Positions 17,751-25,589 of a stretch of 64,000 bases of DNA are shown here, piece by piece. Where the stretch lies: contig NZ_BDBF01000010.1 of assembly GCF_001612845.1 (NCBI RefSeq), forward strand, positions 1 through 64,000. The letters run 5' to 3'. Position numbers and translations under genes: made by a program. The stretch is from Nocardia elegans NBRC 108235 (GTDB lineage: Bacteria; Actinomycetota; Actinomycetes; Mycobacteriales; Mycobacteriaceae). The notes under the pieces are model-generated. The model was not told the DNA's origin, did no database searches, and saw nothing but the letters and a program-made list of their open reading frames with translations. The stretch's first letter is position 1. Each line of letters begins with the position of its first letter.

Positions 17751-18572
17751 GTGAAGAATTTCGCAGGTAAGACCGCCGTGATCACCGGCGCCGGAGCCGG
17801 CATCGGCCGTGCGCTGGCCTTGGAGCTGGCCGGCCACGGCGCTCGCCTGGCCCTGTCCGGCCGCAATATCGACAATGTCGCCGAGACCGCCGCACGGTGC
17901 GAGAAGAAGGGCGCCCACGCTCGCGCCTACCGTCTCGACGTCACCGACCGGGACGCGGTGTACGCCCACGCCGACCAGGTGGCCGGCGATTTCGGTGGGG
18001 TGAACATCGTGGTCAACAACGCGGGTGTGTCGCTGACCGCCAGCACCGAAGAGGTCAGCTGGGACGATTTCGAATGGATCGTCAACATCAACTTCTGGGG
18101 CGTGGCCTACGGGACGAAAGCCTTTCTGCCGCACGTGATCGCCTCCGGTGACGGCGCGATCGTCAATGTGTCGAGCATGTTCGGCCTGGCCGCCTGCCCG
18201 ACCCAGGGTGCCTACAACGCGACGAAGTTCGCGATCCGGGGCTTCACCGACGCGTTGCGCCAGGAAATGAAGATCGCCGGGCACAACGTCGCGGTCAGCT
18301 GCGTTCATCCCGGCATGATTCAGACCGAGATCGCGTGGAAGGCGCGCGCGGGAGCCACCCGGGACCGCGATGCGCTGGCCGCCAACTTCGACCGGCTCGC
18401 CAAAACCAGTCCGGAACAGGCCGCCAAGGCGATCGTCGACGGCATCCGCAAGGACAAGGCGAAGGTGCTGATCGGCAACGACGCCCGGATGATCGACCTG
18501 CTGCCGCGGATCTTCGGCTCCGGATATCAGAAGATTCTCACCGCCCAGATGCGCAACGAAGTCGGCGCGTAG
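17751..18572 (+). CDS. SDR-family NAD(P)-dependent oxidoreductase
   Basis: A 273-residue short-chain dehydrogenase of a different subgroup from its two relatives here. It has TGAGAGIG at the cofactor loop, Ser-Gly-Arg-Asn after strand two (SGRNIDN, suggesting NADP), NNAG, and the active-site pair VSSMFG and YNATK. A longer C-terminal part includes IVDGIRKDKAKVLIGNDARM, as in the acetoin-reductase-like group. GTG at 17751 has AAAGGA 8 nt upstream. It is the last gene of the kstD operon, and a strong terminator hairpin follows. Confidence 0.87.
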   Translation: MKNFAGKTAVITGAGAGIGRALALELAGHGARLALSGRNIDNVAETAARCEKKGAHARAYRLDVTDRDAVYAHADQVAGDFGGVNIVVNNAGVSLTASTEEVSWDDFEWIVNINFWGVAYGTKAFLPHVIASGDGAIVNVSSMFGLAACPTQGAYNATKFAIRGFTDALRQEMKIAGHNVAVSCVHPGMIQTEIAWKARAGATRDRDALAANFDRLAKTSPEQAAKAIVDGIRKDKAKVLIGNDARMIDLLPRIFGSGYQKILTAQMRNEVGA

Positions 18573-18577
18573 GCCAC

Positions 18578-18613
18578 TCGCGGCCGGGCCGGCGATCAGC
18601 GGCCCGGCCGCGA
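18578..18613. terminator. Strong bidirectional hairpin terminator
   Basis: TCGCGGCCGGGCCG (18578-18591) pairs perfectly with CGGCCCGGCCGCGA (18600-18613) around an 8-nt loop. It sits between the convergent SDR and acyl-CoA ligase genes and overlaps neither. Confidence 0.8.
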
Positions 18614-18616
18614 ACA

Positions 18617-20350
18617 TCATTGCGCGCAACGTAATCGGCGCTTGTGCACCTTTCCCGCCGGAGTGCGAGGCAACCGGTCGAGTATCCGCACCGTGCGCGG
18701 AATCTTGTATCCGGCCAACCGGGTGCGACACCACGCGAGCAGGTCGTCCGCGTCGAACGGCGCCGTCCCGGAGGGAACCACGAAGGCGGCGCCGACCTCT
18801 CCGAGGCGCTCGTCGGGTACGCCGACGACCGCGACCTCGGCGATCCCGGGAAAGCCGCGCAACGTCTGTTCGACCTCGGCCGGAGAGACGTTGAAACCGC
18901 CGACGATGAACATATCCGCGAGCCGATCGGTGACCCGCAGATAACCGTCGGGGTCGAGAGCGCCGACGTCACCGGTATGCAGCCAGCCCTGCGGATCGAC
19001 CGCGGCGGCAGTGGCGTCCGGGTCGTCGAGATATCCGCCCATCACGTTCGGGCCGCGCACCACGATCCGGCCCGGCGTACCGACCGGCACCTCGCGACCA
19101 TCGGTACCCAGGATGCGAATTTCGCTGCCCGGCAAAGCCTTACCCACGGTGTGGGCGGTGCGGTCGATATCCGTGCCGGGCGGGCAGACCGTGACCACGC
19201 CGATGGATTCGGTGAGACCGTAGGCGGTGAACACCTGATCGGCGCCGAGGTCGGCGCGCATCCGGGCGATCAGCTCCGCCGGGATCGCTGTGCCGCCGGT
19301 GCCGGCCAGTCGCAGCTCCGGGTAGGACCGCCCCACCGCGAGCAGATCGGTGAAAACCGTCGGCGGGCCGGCGAGTACGGTGATTCGCTCGGCCGTCATG
19401 AGATCCGCCGCGGATCGTGGATCGAACACCGCCACCGGAAACATGGTGGCCGCCCGCAGCAGGCAGGCGACGATGCCCGCCTTGTATCCGAAGGTGTGCG
19501 AGAACGGATTGACCAGCAGGCAGCGATCACCGTGGCGCAAGGTGACCGCGCTCGCCCACCGATCCAGCACGGCGAGGGTTTGCCGATGGGTCGCCAGGAC
19601 TCCCTTGGGCGTGCCGGTTGTGCCGGAGGTGAACAGAATGTCGGAGAGTGCTTCCGCAGATACCGCGTCGGCGCGGGACCGCGCTTCCGACAACGGGATT
19701 CGCTCGCCTCCGGCCAGGAACGCCCGCCAGCCGGTCGGTGCGCTGCCCGACCGGCGCCCGGCCGGGGACGACTGGGCACCGGTTCCGGCCGAGTCCCGAT
19801 GCGACCCCGAAGCTCCGGCGGATGCGAACACATCGTCGGCTGTTTGTCGATCCGCCGCTGTGCGGCGGGAGTGGGCGATCTCGGGCGCGACGCCGGTGCT
19901 GTCCATCGTGCGCGTGTCGGACAGCACGACCCTGAAATCCAGATCCGGCAGGACGCCCTGATCCGTGAGCAGGCTCGGATAGTCGATTCCCAGAAATCCG
20001 CGCACCGTGAACAGCCCACGGCATCGGGTGCGGCGCAGAATGTCCGCCGCTTCCGGTCCGCGCAGCCGGGTGCCGATCGGAACCAGGGTGGCCCCCGCGC
20101 CGAGCAGGCCCAGTGCCGTCACGATCCAGCGCGCACTGTTGGGCGCCCAGATCGCGACACGATCCCCGGCGGTCACGCCGCAGGCCATCGCCGCGCGGGT
20201 CACCCGCGACGCCTCGGCGTGGAGTTCGGCATAGGTGCGGCGGGTGCGGCCCTCGACGATCGCGACGGTCGACCCGTTCCGGCGTGCCTGTTCGGATACC
20301 AGACCCGGGATCGTCGCCCACGCTGTCGGAAATTCCGGCTCCGCCGTCAT
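18617..20350 (-). CDS. FadD3-like acyl-CoA ligase
   Basis: ANL-superfamily enzyme of 577 residues that would activate a carboxylic acid as acyl-AMP and then acyl-CoA. Its sequence resembles mycobacterial FadD3, which activates the steroid C/D-ring propionate HIP. The AMP-binding loop LFTSGTTGTPKG, TAYGLTES, the HTGD motif and the hinge RLADMFIVGGFNV, plus the C-terminal Lys in PAGKVHK, are intact. Compared with FadD3 (about 500 residues) there is an extra low-complexity, Ser/Ala/Arg-rich stretch of about 55 residues before the P-loop. The start is uncertain: ATG at 20350 or 20365. It is divergent from the PPDK-like gene. Confidence 0.82.
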   Translation of the reverse strand: MTAEPEFPTAWATIPGLVSEQARRNGSTVAIVEGRTRRTYAELHAEASRVTRAAMACGVTAGDRVAIWAPNSARWIVTALGLLGAGATLVPIGTRLRGPEAADILRRTRCRGLFTVRGFLGIDYPSLLTDQGVLPDLDFRVVLSDTRTMDSTGVAPEIAHSRRTAADRQTADDVFASAGASGSHRDSAGTGAQSSPAGRRSGSAPTGWRAFLAGGERIPLSEARSRADAVSAEALSDILFTSGTTGTPKGVLATHRQTLAVLDRWASAVTLRHGDRCLLVNPFSHTFGYKAGIVACLLRAATMFPVAVFDPRSAADLMTAERITVLAGPPTVFTDLLAVGRSYPELRLAGTGGTAIPAELIARMRADLGADQVFTAYGLTESIGVVTVCPPGTDIDRTAHTVGKALPGSEIRILGTDGREVPVGTPGRIVVRGPNVMGGYLDDPDATAAAVDPQGWLHTGDVGALDPDGYLRVTDRLADMFIVGGFNVSPAEVEQTLRGFPGIAEVAVVGVPDERLGEVGAAFVVPSGTAPFDADDLLAWCRTRLAGYKIPRTVRILDRLPRTPAGKVHKRRLRCAQ

Positions 20351-20472
20351 CTCTTCGCACACCATCGCCGTCTGGATACACCCTGTCGAACACACCTCGC
20401 CGGCCGCCGGTCGGGCGGTCCACGGCCCATGGTGCCGCAGGCAGGTGCCGCGCAGGCCGTTGGCACACCACG

Positions 20473-20487
20473 AGTCCCGGTCAGTGG
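20473..20487. promoter_or_regulatory. Repeated promoter element AGTCCCGGTCAGTGG
   Basis: This 15-mer matches the stretch at 33187-33201 upstream of hsaA at 14 of 15 positions. It lies in the 275-bp gap between the divergent FadD3-like and PPDK-like genes. It could be an operator half-site or a promoter element; the evidence is only the recurrence. Confidence 0.3.
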
Positions 20488-20625
20488 TATCGCACGCGCG
20501 CCGGCGGGTCCGGCATCCGCTGAGCGGGACCATCGCTACTGGCCCGAGCGGTCGGGCGGCACTCTCGAAGGATGACCGGGGCGGCTGGGGGTTCGATGCC
20601 TCGATGGATGGACCGAAGGAGTGAC

Positions 20626-22755
20626 ATGACCGCGGGTGCGGAGCTGGCCCAACGATCCGAGACCGTCGTCGGACTGGACGGCGACTGCCCGTTGTCGCGG
20701 GACCGGATCGGCGGCAAGGCCTGGAGTATCAACCACATGCGCGGGCTCGGGCTGCCAGTGCCGCCGGCATTCGTGCTCACCACCGACGCGTGGCGTGATT
20801 TCACCGAGCGGGGCGCGATCGCCGACGACATCTGGCGGGCCGTCTGCGACGGCGTCGCCATGCTCGAACACGGCACCGGCCGCACCTTCGGCTCGATCCG
20901 CCGACCGCTACTGGTATCCGTGCGCTCGGGCGCGGCCGTGAGTATGCCCGGCATGATGGACACCGTTCTCAACCTCGGCATCAACGACGGCGTCGAACAG
21001 GCGCTCGCCGCGGCGACCGGCAGCGCCGGCTATGCCGCCGACACGCATCGGCGCTTCCGGGCGCAATATCGCGAGACGGTGCTGCAGACGCCCGACGGCG
21101 TGGTGCCGGCGGATCCGTGGGAACAGCTGCGCGCGGCGATCTCCGCGGTGTTCCGGTCGTGGGATTCGGTGCGCGCCAAAGCGTATCGACGCAACCGCGG
21201 CGTGTCCGACGACCTCGGCACCGCGGTCACCGTGCAGGCGATGGTGTTCGGCAACCTCGACGACGCGTCCGGCACGGGCGTGCTGTTCAGCCGCAACCCG
21301 AATACCGGCGACGGGCCGGCCTACGGGGAATGGCTGGTCGGTGGGCAGGGTGAGGATGTGGTGTCCGGCCGCACCACGCCGCGGCCGCTGAGCGACCTCG
21401 CCGCCACTCAGCCGCAGGTGCACGACCGGCTGATCGCCGCCGCGGACCTGCTCGAACGCGACGGGCGCGATATCCAGGACATCGAATTCACCGTGGAATC
21501 GGGCACGCTGTGGATGCTGCAGTCGCGACCGGCGAAGCGTTCGGCGCGGGCGGCGGTGCGGGCCGCGGTCGCGATGGCGGAGGAAGGGCTGATCACCCCG
21601 GCGGAGGCACTGCGGCGGGTTGGGGCCGACCAGATTCGCGTCGTCCTGCAGCCCGCGACCACGGCGGCGGATGCGGGCGAAGCGCTGGCTCGCGGCGAAT
21701 CGGCCTGTCCGGGTTTGGCTTTCGGTGTCGCGGTCACCGATCCCGACGAGGCCGAGGCGCGCGCGGCTGCGGGGGAGAATGTCGTCCTCGTCCGGCCGAC
21801 GACCAGTCCCGATGATCTGCCCGGCATGATCGCGGCCCGTGCGGTGGTCACCGAACTGGGTGGTACCACCTCGCATGCCGCTCTGGTGAGCCGGGAACTC
21901 GGGCGGCCGTGTGTCGTCGGATGCGGGCCGGGTGTCGTCGACGCGCTCGCGGGGCGCACTGTCACCGTCGACGGCGGCGCCGGCGTGGTGTGGGCGGGCG
22001 AGGTCGCCGGTGGAGATGTGGACGGCGCGGTCCTCGACGATGTGCGCAGGCTCGCCGAATGGGCGAATGTCGTACCCGATGAACTCGCGGGGACGCTCGC
22101 CGGTGACGCGGAAGTCGTTGTGGCCGAGGCCGTTGTCCGAAACGTGACCGAGCTGGAACTGCTGCGGCTGATCGGGGTGAAGGGCCGGGTCCGCGGTGAC
22201 GCGGTGGCCGCGAGCCTGGGCGGCGACGCGGACGAGGTGAGCGCGCGATGCGCGGATCTGGTGGCCGGTGGTTTGTGCGCCGACACGCCCGCGGGTGTGC
22301 GGTTGACACCCGATGGGCGAAATCGCCTGGCCGAGCTGCTGACCGCCGAACGCGGCGGGGTCGACACCGCCGTCATGGCCGCCGCTTACGAGGACTTCTG
22401 CGTGGTCAACGCGGAGCTGAAGCAGATCGTGACCGCGTGGCAGATGAAGGACGCGGCCACCCCCAACGACCACGGCGACGCCGAATACGATGCGGCGGTG
22501 CTGGACCGGCTCACCGACCTGCACACCCGGGTGCGGCCGCTGGCCGAGCGGCTGGGATCGATCGCGCCGCGGCTGGCCCGGTACCGCGAGCGGCTGGAGA
22601 CGGCCGTCGAGCGGATCGCCGACGGTGACCACGCCTGGGTGGCGCGGCCGATCATGGACAGCTATCACACCGTGTGGTTCGAACTGCACGAAGATCTGAT
22701 CGGGTTGTGCGGACTCAGCCGTGCCGACGAAGCGGCGGCCGGCCGTGCCGAGTAA
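20626..22755 (+). CDS. PPDK-like phosphotransferase lacking the PEP barrel
   Basis: A 709-residue protein related to pyruvate phosphate dikinase. Residues 1 to about 310 are the ATP-binding half, with the signature VSVRSGAAVSMPGMMDT (98-114) and the SGTGVLFSRNP and QSRPAKR blocks. Residues 360 to about 480 are the phosphohistidine swivel with GGTTSHAALVSRELGRPCV, His417 being the phospho-acceptor. The C-terminal PEP/pyruvate TIM barrel is absent. Instead there is a winged-helix-like segment (about 510-570) and a helical tail (580-709). A related short form is mycobacterial Rv1127c. It overlaps the following tyrosine phosphatase gene. ATG at 20626 follows AAGGAG. What accepts the phosphate is unknown. 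Confidence 0.8.
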   Translation: MTAGAELAQRSETVVGLDGDCPLSRDRIGGKAWSINHMRGLGLPVPPAFVLTTDAWRDFTERGAIADDIWRAVCDGVAMLEHGTGRTFGSIRRPLLVSVRSGAAVSMPGMMDTVLNLGINDGVEQALAAATGSAGYAADTHRRFRAQYRETVLQTPDGVVPADPWEQLRAAISAVFRSWDSVRAKAYRRNRGVSDDLGTAVTVQAMVFGNLDDASGTGVLFSRNPNTGDGPAYGEWLVGGQGEDVVSGRTTPRPLSDLAATQPQVHDRLIAAADLLERDGRDIQDIEFTVESGTLWMLQSRPAKRSARAAVRAAVAMAEEGLITPAEALRRVGADQIRVVLQPATTAADAGEALARGESACPGLAFGVAVTDPDEAEARAAAGENVVLVRPTTSPDDLPGMIAARAVVTELGGTTSHAALVSRELGRPCVVGCGPGVVDALAGRTVTVDGGAGVVWAGEVAGGDVDGAVLDDVRRLAEWANVVPDELAGTLAGDAEVVVAEAVVRNVTELELLRLIGVKGRVRGDAVAASLGGDADEVSARCADLVAGGLCADTPAGVRLTPDGRNRLAELLTAERGGVDTAVMAAAYEDFCVVNAELKQIVTAWQMKDAATPNDHGDAEYDAAVLDRLTDLHTRVRPLAERLGSIAPRLARYRERLETAVERIADGDHAWVARPIMDSYHTVWFELHEDLIGLCGLSRADEAAAGRAE

Positions 22756-23527
22756 TCCGATCGCCCGGGAATTCGACGCGACCCGGCGCTGGGTCGACTT
22801 CGAGGAAATCGACAACGTCCGCGATCTCGGCGGGCTGCCGGTCGGCGGCGGTACGACGCGATTCGGCGTGGCGCTGCGGTCGAGCACCCTGCAGCAGGCG
22901 ACCGAGGCGGATGTGGCGTTGCTCCTCAGCTCGGTCGGGATGCGCACCCTGATCGACCTGCGGCTACCCGACGAGGTGGAGCGGGAAGGCTACGGTCTGC
23001 TGGCCACCGCGGCGATCGAGAAGGTGAACCTGCCGGTCCGCAAATCGGCGCAATCCTCGCTCGCCGCACGGGATCTGGTGCCGGACAAGACCCGCGTGGA
23101 TCTGGCGCAGCTGTACGGACAGCTGCTCGCCGGCAGTCCGGAGGAGATCGTCGCCGCGGCGCGGCTGGTCGCCGATGCCGACCGGCAGGCGGTCGTATTC
23201 CATTGCGCGGCAGGTAAGGACCGCACCGGAGTATTGGCGGCGGTACTGCTCGATGCGGTGGGGGTGGCGCCGGAGGTGATCGCCGCGGACTACGCCCTCA
23301 CCAACGAGCGGATGACGCGGGTCCGCAACCGGCTCGACGCGCTGAACTCCTATGCCGGGCTGCCGCCGACGAGCACCGGGATCCTGGCTGTCGAAGCGGC
23401 CGTGATGCTGCGGTTCCTCGACGACCTGCGCCGCCACCACGGCGGTGCTGCCCGCTGGCTGCGCGAGCACGGGCTGACGGCCGAGGAGCTGACGATGTTG
23501 CGAGTCGCCCTGGTCACCGGGTGGTGA
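22721..23527 (+). CDS. PtpB-like protein-tyrosine phosphatase
   Basis: A phosphatase of up to 268 residues with the active-site loop HCAAGKDRTG (Cys162, Arg168), as in mycobacterial PtpB, which also has the GKDRTG form. The N-terminal VRDLGGLP and FRSS-like motif (LRSSTLQ) are typical of this tyrosine/dual-specificity phosphatase group. No signal peptide is seen. The start is ambiguous: GTG at 22721 overlaps the PPDK-like gene by 35 bp, and an in-frame GTG at 22745 would overlap by 11 bp. Tight coupling to a phosphohistidine protein suggests a joint role. It could act on phosphoprotein or phosphoinositide. Confidence 0.85.
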   Translation: MPTKRRPAVPSNPIAREFDATRRWVDFEEIDNVRDLGGLPVGGGTTRFGVALRSSTLQQATEADVALLLSSVGMRTLIDLRLPDEVEREGYGLLATAAIEKVNLPVRKSAQSSLAARDLVPDKTRVDLAQLYGQLLAGSPEEIVAAARLVADADRQAVVFHCAAGKDRTGVLAAVLLDAVGVAPEVIAADYALTNERMTRVRNRLDALNSYAGLPPTSTGILAVEAAVMLRFLDDLRRHHGGAARWLREHGLTAEELTMLRVALVTGW

Positions 23528-23533
23528 AGGCCC

Positions 23534-23713
23534 TCACCGCGAATAGTCGCGGAAGGTCATCACGAAGGCGGGTGCGGCAATCATGACGAGCAGGATGTAG
23601 GCCAGGACCTGCAGGCCGACATACGGCAGCTCGTGCACCCAGATGCCCAGGAACAGAACGCCCAACAGCAGCAGCACGCCGTAGAGCGGTGTTCGTTGCG
23701 GGTGGTCGCCCAT
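23534..23713 (-). CDS. Small two-helix membrane protein
   Basis: A 59-residue protein with two hydrophobic segments, about 12-27 (GVLLLLGVLFLGIWV) and 33-52 (LQVLAYILLVMIAAPAF), and a charged C-terminal FRDYSR. ATG at 23713 is chosen over the in-frame ATG at 23719 because GGAG sits 8 nt upstream of it. It ends 6 bp from the convergent phosphatase gene. Function unknown. Confidence 0.7.
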   Translation of the reverse strand: MGDHPQRTPLYGVLLLLGVLFLGIWVHELPYVGLQVLAYILLVMIAAPAFVMTFRDYSR

Positions 23714-23845
23714 ACCCATGACTCCACGATACTCAGCCGGGCCGCCGTCCGACAGCGCTCGATGAGCCGCAGGCTCGAACCCTGCTGTGACCGGCGATCC
23801 ATGGGAGAATCCGGAATCGACGATGGCCGACGCCGGGAGGAACCC

Positions 23846-24295
23846 ATGCCCACCCAACCGTTGACCCAGCAGAACTTCGAGCAGGTGATCGCGAGCCATG
23901 CGATCGTGCTCGTCGACTTCTGGGCCTCCTGGTGTGGCTGGTGTACTCGCTTCGCCCCGATCTTCGCCGAATCCGCGGCCGCGCACCCCGAGATCGTGCA
24001 CGCCACCGTGGACACCGAGGCCGAGCAGACCCTCACCGCCGCCGCCCAGGTCACCAGCCTGCCGACCCTCGTCGCCTTCCGCGAGGGCCTGCTCGTCTAC
24101 TCCAATCCGGGCTTCCAGACCGCCGCCCAACTGGAAGAGGTCGTCCAGCAGATCCGCTGGCTCGACATGGACGAGATGCGCCGCGAACTCGGCGCCCGGA
24201 CCCCGGCCGTCACCGCACCCACCCCACCGATGGCCCGCGCCGGCGCCGCCACCGGCCGCCCGCACTACGGCTGGCCGGGTCTGAACCCGCGTTAG
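23846..24295 (+). CDS. Thioredoxin-like protein
   Basis: A 149-residue thioredoxin-fold protein with the redox motif WASWCGWC (Cys30/Cys33) and the cis-Pro segment TSLPTLVAF. The CGWC centre differs from the classic CGPC, which would change its redox potential. The last 40 residues are a Pro/Ala/Arg-rich extension not found in standard thioredoxins. ATG at 23846 has GGGAGG 5 nt upstream. Likely a cytoplasmic disulfide reductase. Confidence 0.88.
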   Translation: MPTQPLTQQNFEQVIASHAIVLVDFWASWCGWCTRFAPIFAESAAAHPEIVHATVDTEAEQTLTAAAQVTSLPTLVAFREGLLVYSNPGFQTAAQLEEVVQQIRWLDMDEMRRELGARTPAVTAPTPPMARAGAATGRPHYGWPGLNPR

Positions 24296-24456
24296 GTCTT
24301 CTTCGACCCAGCATGATCGCCTGCGCCGATGCGGCGCACCCGTGTGGCCCGGTAGGTGTTCTGGAAATCGATCATGACGACGGTGGCGTCGGCCAGGCGG
24401 GGCAGCTCGTCGTCGAGGCCGAGGACTCGGCGCAGGGGAGCGGCGACGGCGGACAT
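24292..24456 (-). pseudogene. Truncated isochorismatase-like hydrolase (N-terminal stub)
   Basis: A good ribosome site (AAGAAGG, 5 nt spacing) and ATG at 24456 open a frame of 54 codons. Residues 20-36 read PRLADATVVMIDFQNTY, the first strand of the isochorismatase/cysteine-hydrolase fold with its catalytic Asp. The family needs about 180 residues more, but here unrelated residues follow and the frame stops inside the end of the convergent thioredoxin gene. It is best read as a gene whose 3' part was deleted. Such hydrolases often sit beside GlxA-type regulators, as here. Confidence 0.6.
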
Positions 24457-24545
24457 GGTTACCTTCTTTCCTTGGAGGACAACGTTTTCGGGCAGGACGG
24501 AGCGCCGGGCCGGGCGGTCGCCCGGTCCGGTCGTCGCAGAGGAGA

Positions 24546-25529
24546 TCAGGCGGAGGTGCGGAACCGCCGGCGGTACGCGCCGGGGTTGGTACCCAGCCGT
24601 CGCAGGAACGCGCGGTGCAGGGTCTCCACCGAACCCAGTCCGGCGGACCGGGCTACGCGCGACAGCGGGAAGTCGCTGGTTTCCAGCAACCGCCGGGCCG
24701 ACTCCACGCGCGCGGCTTCGACATAGGCGGCCACGGTGAGCCCCATCTCCTGCCGGAACACCCGCGCGAAATGCCGCTCGCTCAGGCACATTCGGCTCGC
24801 CAGTGCGGCGGCGGACAAATCGGCGTCGAGATTTTCCGCGATGTAGGTGCGCAGTTGTTCGATATCGCGGCGGGCCGGCGCCGGACGGCTCAACGGCACG
24901 CTGAACTGACTCTGGCCGCCCTGGCGGCGCAGGTAGACGACGAGTTGGCGGGCCACCGACAACGCCAGGTCCTCGCCGTGGTCGTCGGCGACCAGCGCCA
25001 TGGCGAGATCCAGGCAGGCACTGATTCCGGCGCCGGTCCACACCCGGCCCGAGCGCGTGAAGATCGGATCCGGATCCACCACGACCGCCGGATGGTCCGC
25101 GGCCAGCTGTCCGGCCGTCGACCAATGGGTGGTGGCCGTTTTCCCGTCCAGCAGCCCGGCGGCCGCCAGCAGATGCGCACCCACACAGACCGAGGCGATC
25201 CGGCCGGTGCGCGGCGCGACCTCGCGCAGCCAGCGAACCACCTCGTCGTCGACGCGGGCGACCGGGCCGGACGGCGCCGGATCCACCGCGCCCGGCACGA
25301 TGAGAGTGTCCACGCCCGAGCCGATGTCGTCGAAGGACAGATCGGTGACCAGCCGGATGCCGGCCGAGGTGCGCACCACACCTCCATCCGGTCCGGCCAG
25401 TAACACCTCGTAGTCGGCGCTACCGCCGCTCTCCCGATTGGCTAGTGCGAACACCTCCGCCGGCCCGGTGACGTCGAGCAGATCCACGTCCGGAAAGGCC
25501 GCGATAACCACACGATGCTTCGATGACAT
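24546..25529 (-). CDS. GlxA-family transcriptional regulator (DJ-1/PfpI-AraC)
   Basis: A 327-residue regulator. The N-terminal DJ-1/PfpI-like domain (about 1-190) starts VVIAAFPDVDLLDVTGPAEVF and contains SVCVGAHLLAAAGLLDG; the nucleophile-elbow Cys is present. The C-terminal AraC domain has two HTHs, ending SAGLGSVETLHRAFLRRLGTNPGAYR. ATG at 25529 is favoured, with AGAGG 9 nt upstream; an ATG at 25538 is possible. It probably once controlled the hydrolase whose stub lies downstream, and perhaps the neighbouring MFS exporter. Confidence 0.87.
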   Translation of the reverse strand: MSSKHRVVIAAFPDVDLLDVTGPAEVFALANRESGGSADYEVLLAGPDGGVVRTSAGIRLVTDLSFDDIGSGVDTLIVPGAVDPAPSGPVARVDDEVVRWLREVAPRTGRIASVCVGAHLLAAAGLLDGKTATTHWSTAGQLAADHPAVVVDPDPIFTRSGRVWTGAGISACLDLAMALVADDHGEDLALSVARQLVVYLRRQGGQSQFSVPLSRPAPARRDIEQLRTYIAENLDADLSAAALASRMCLSERHFARVFRQEMGLTVAAYVEAARVESARRLLETSDFPLSRVARSAGLGSVETLHRAFLRRLGTNPGAYRRRFRTSA

Positions 25530-25589
25530 GCCTCCCATCCTCTGGGTTGCCCCGTGGCGATCGCAACGACGGATCACTGTCGGATCCGG

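Noticed and set aside
23755..23800. T-arm-like sequence suggesting a tRNA on the minus strand
   Set aside because: A GTTCGAG loop with a 5-bp stem is present, but no D-arm, anticodon arm or acceptor stem can be formed around it.
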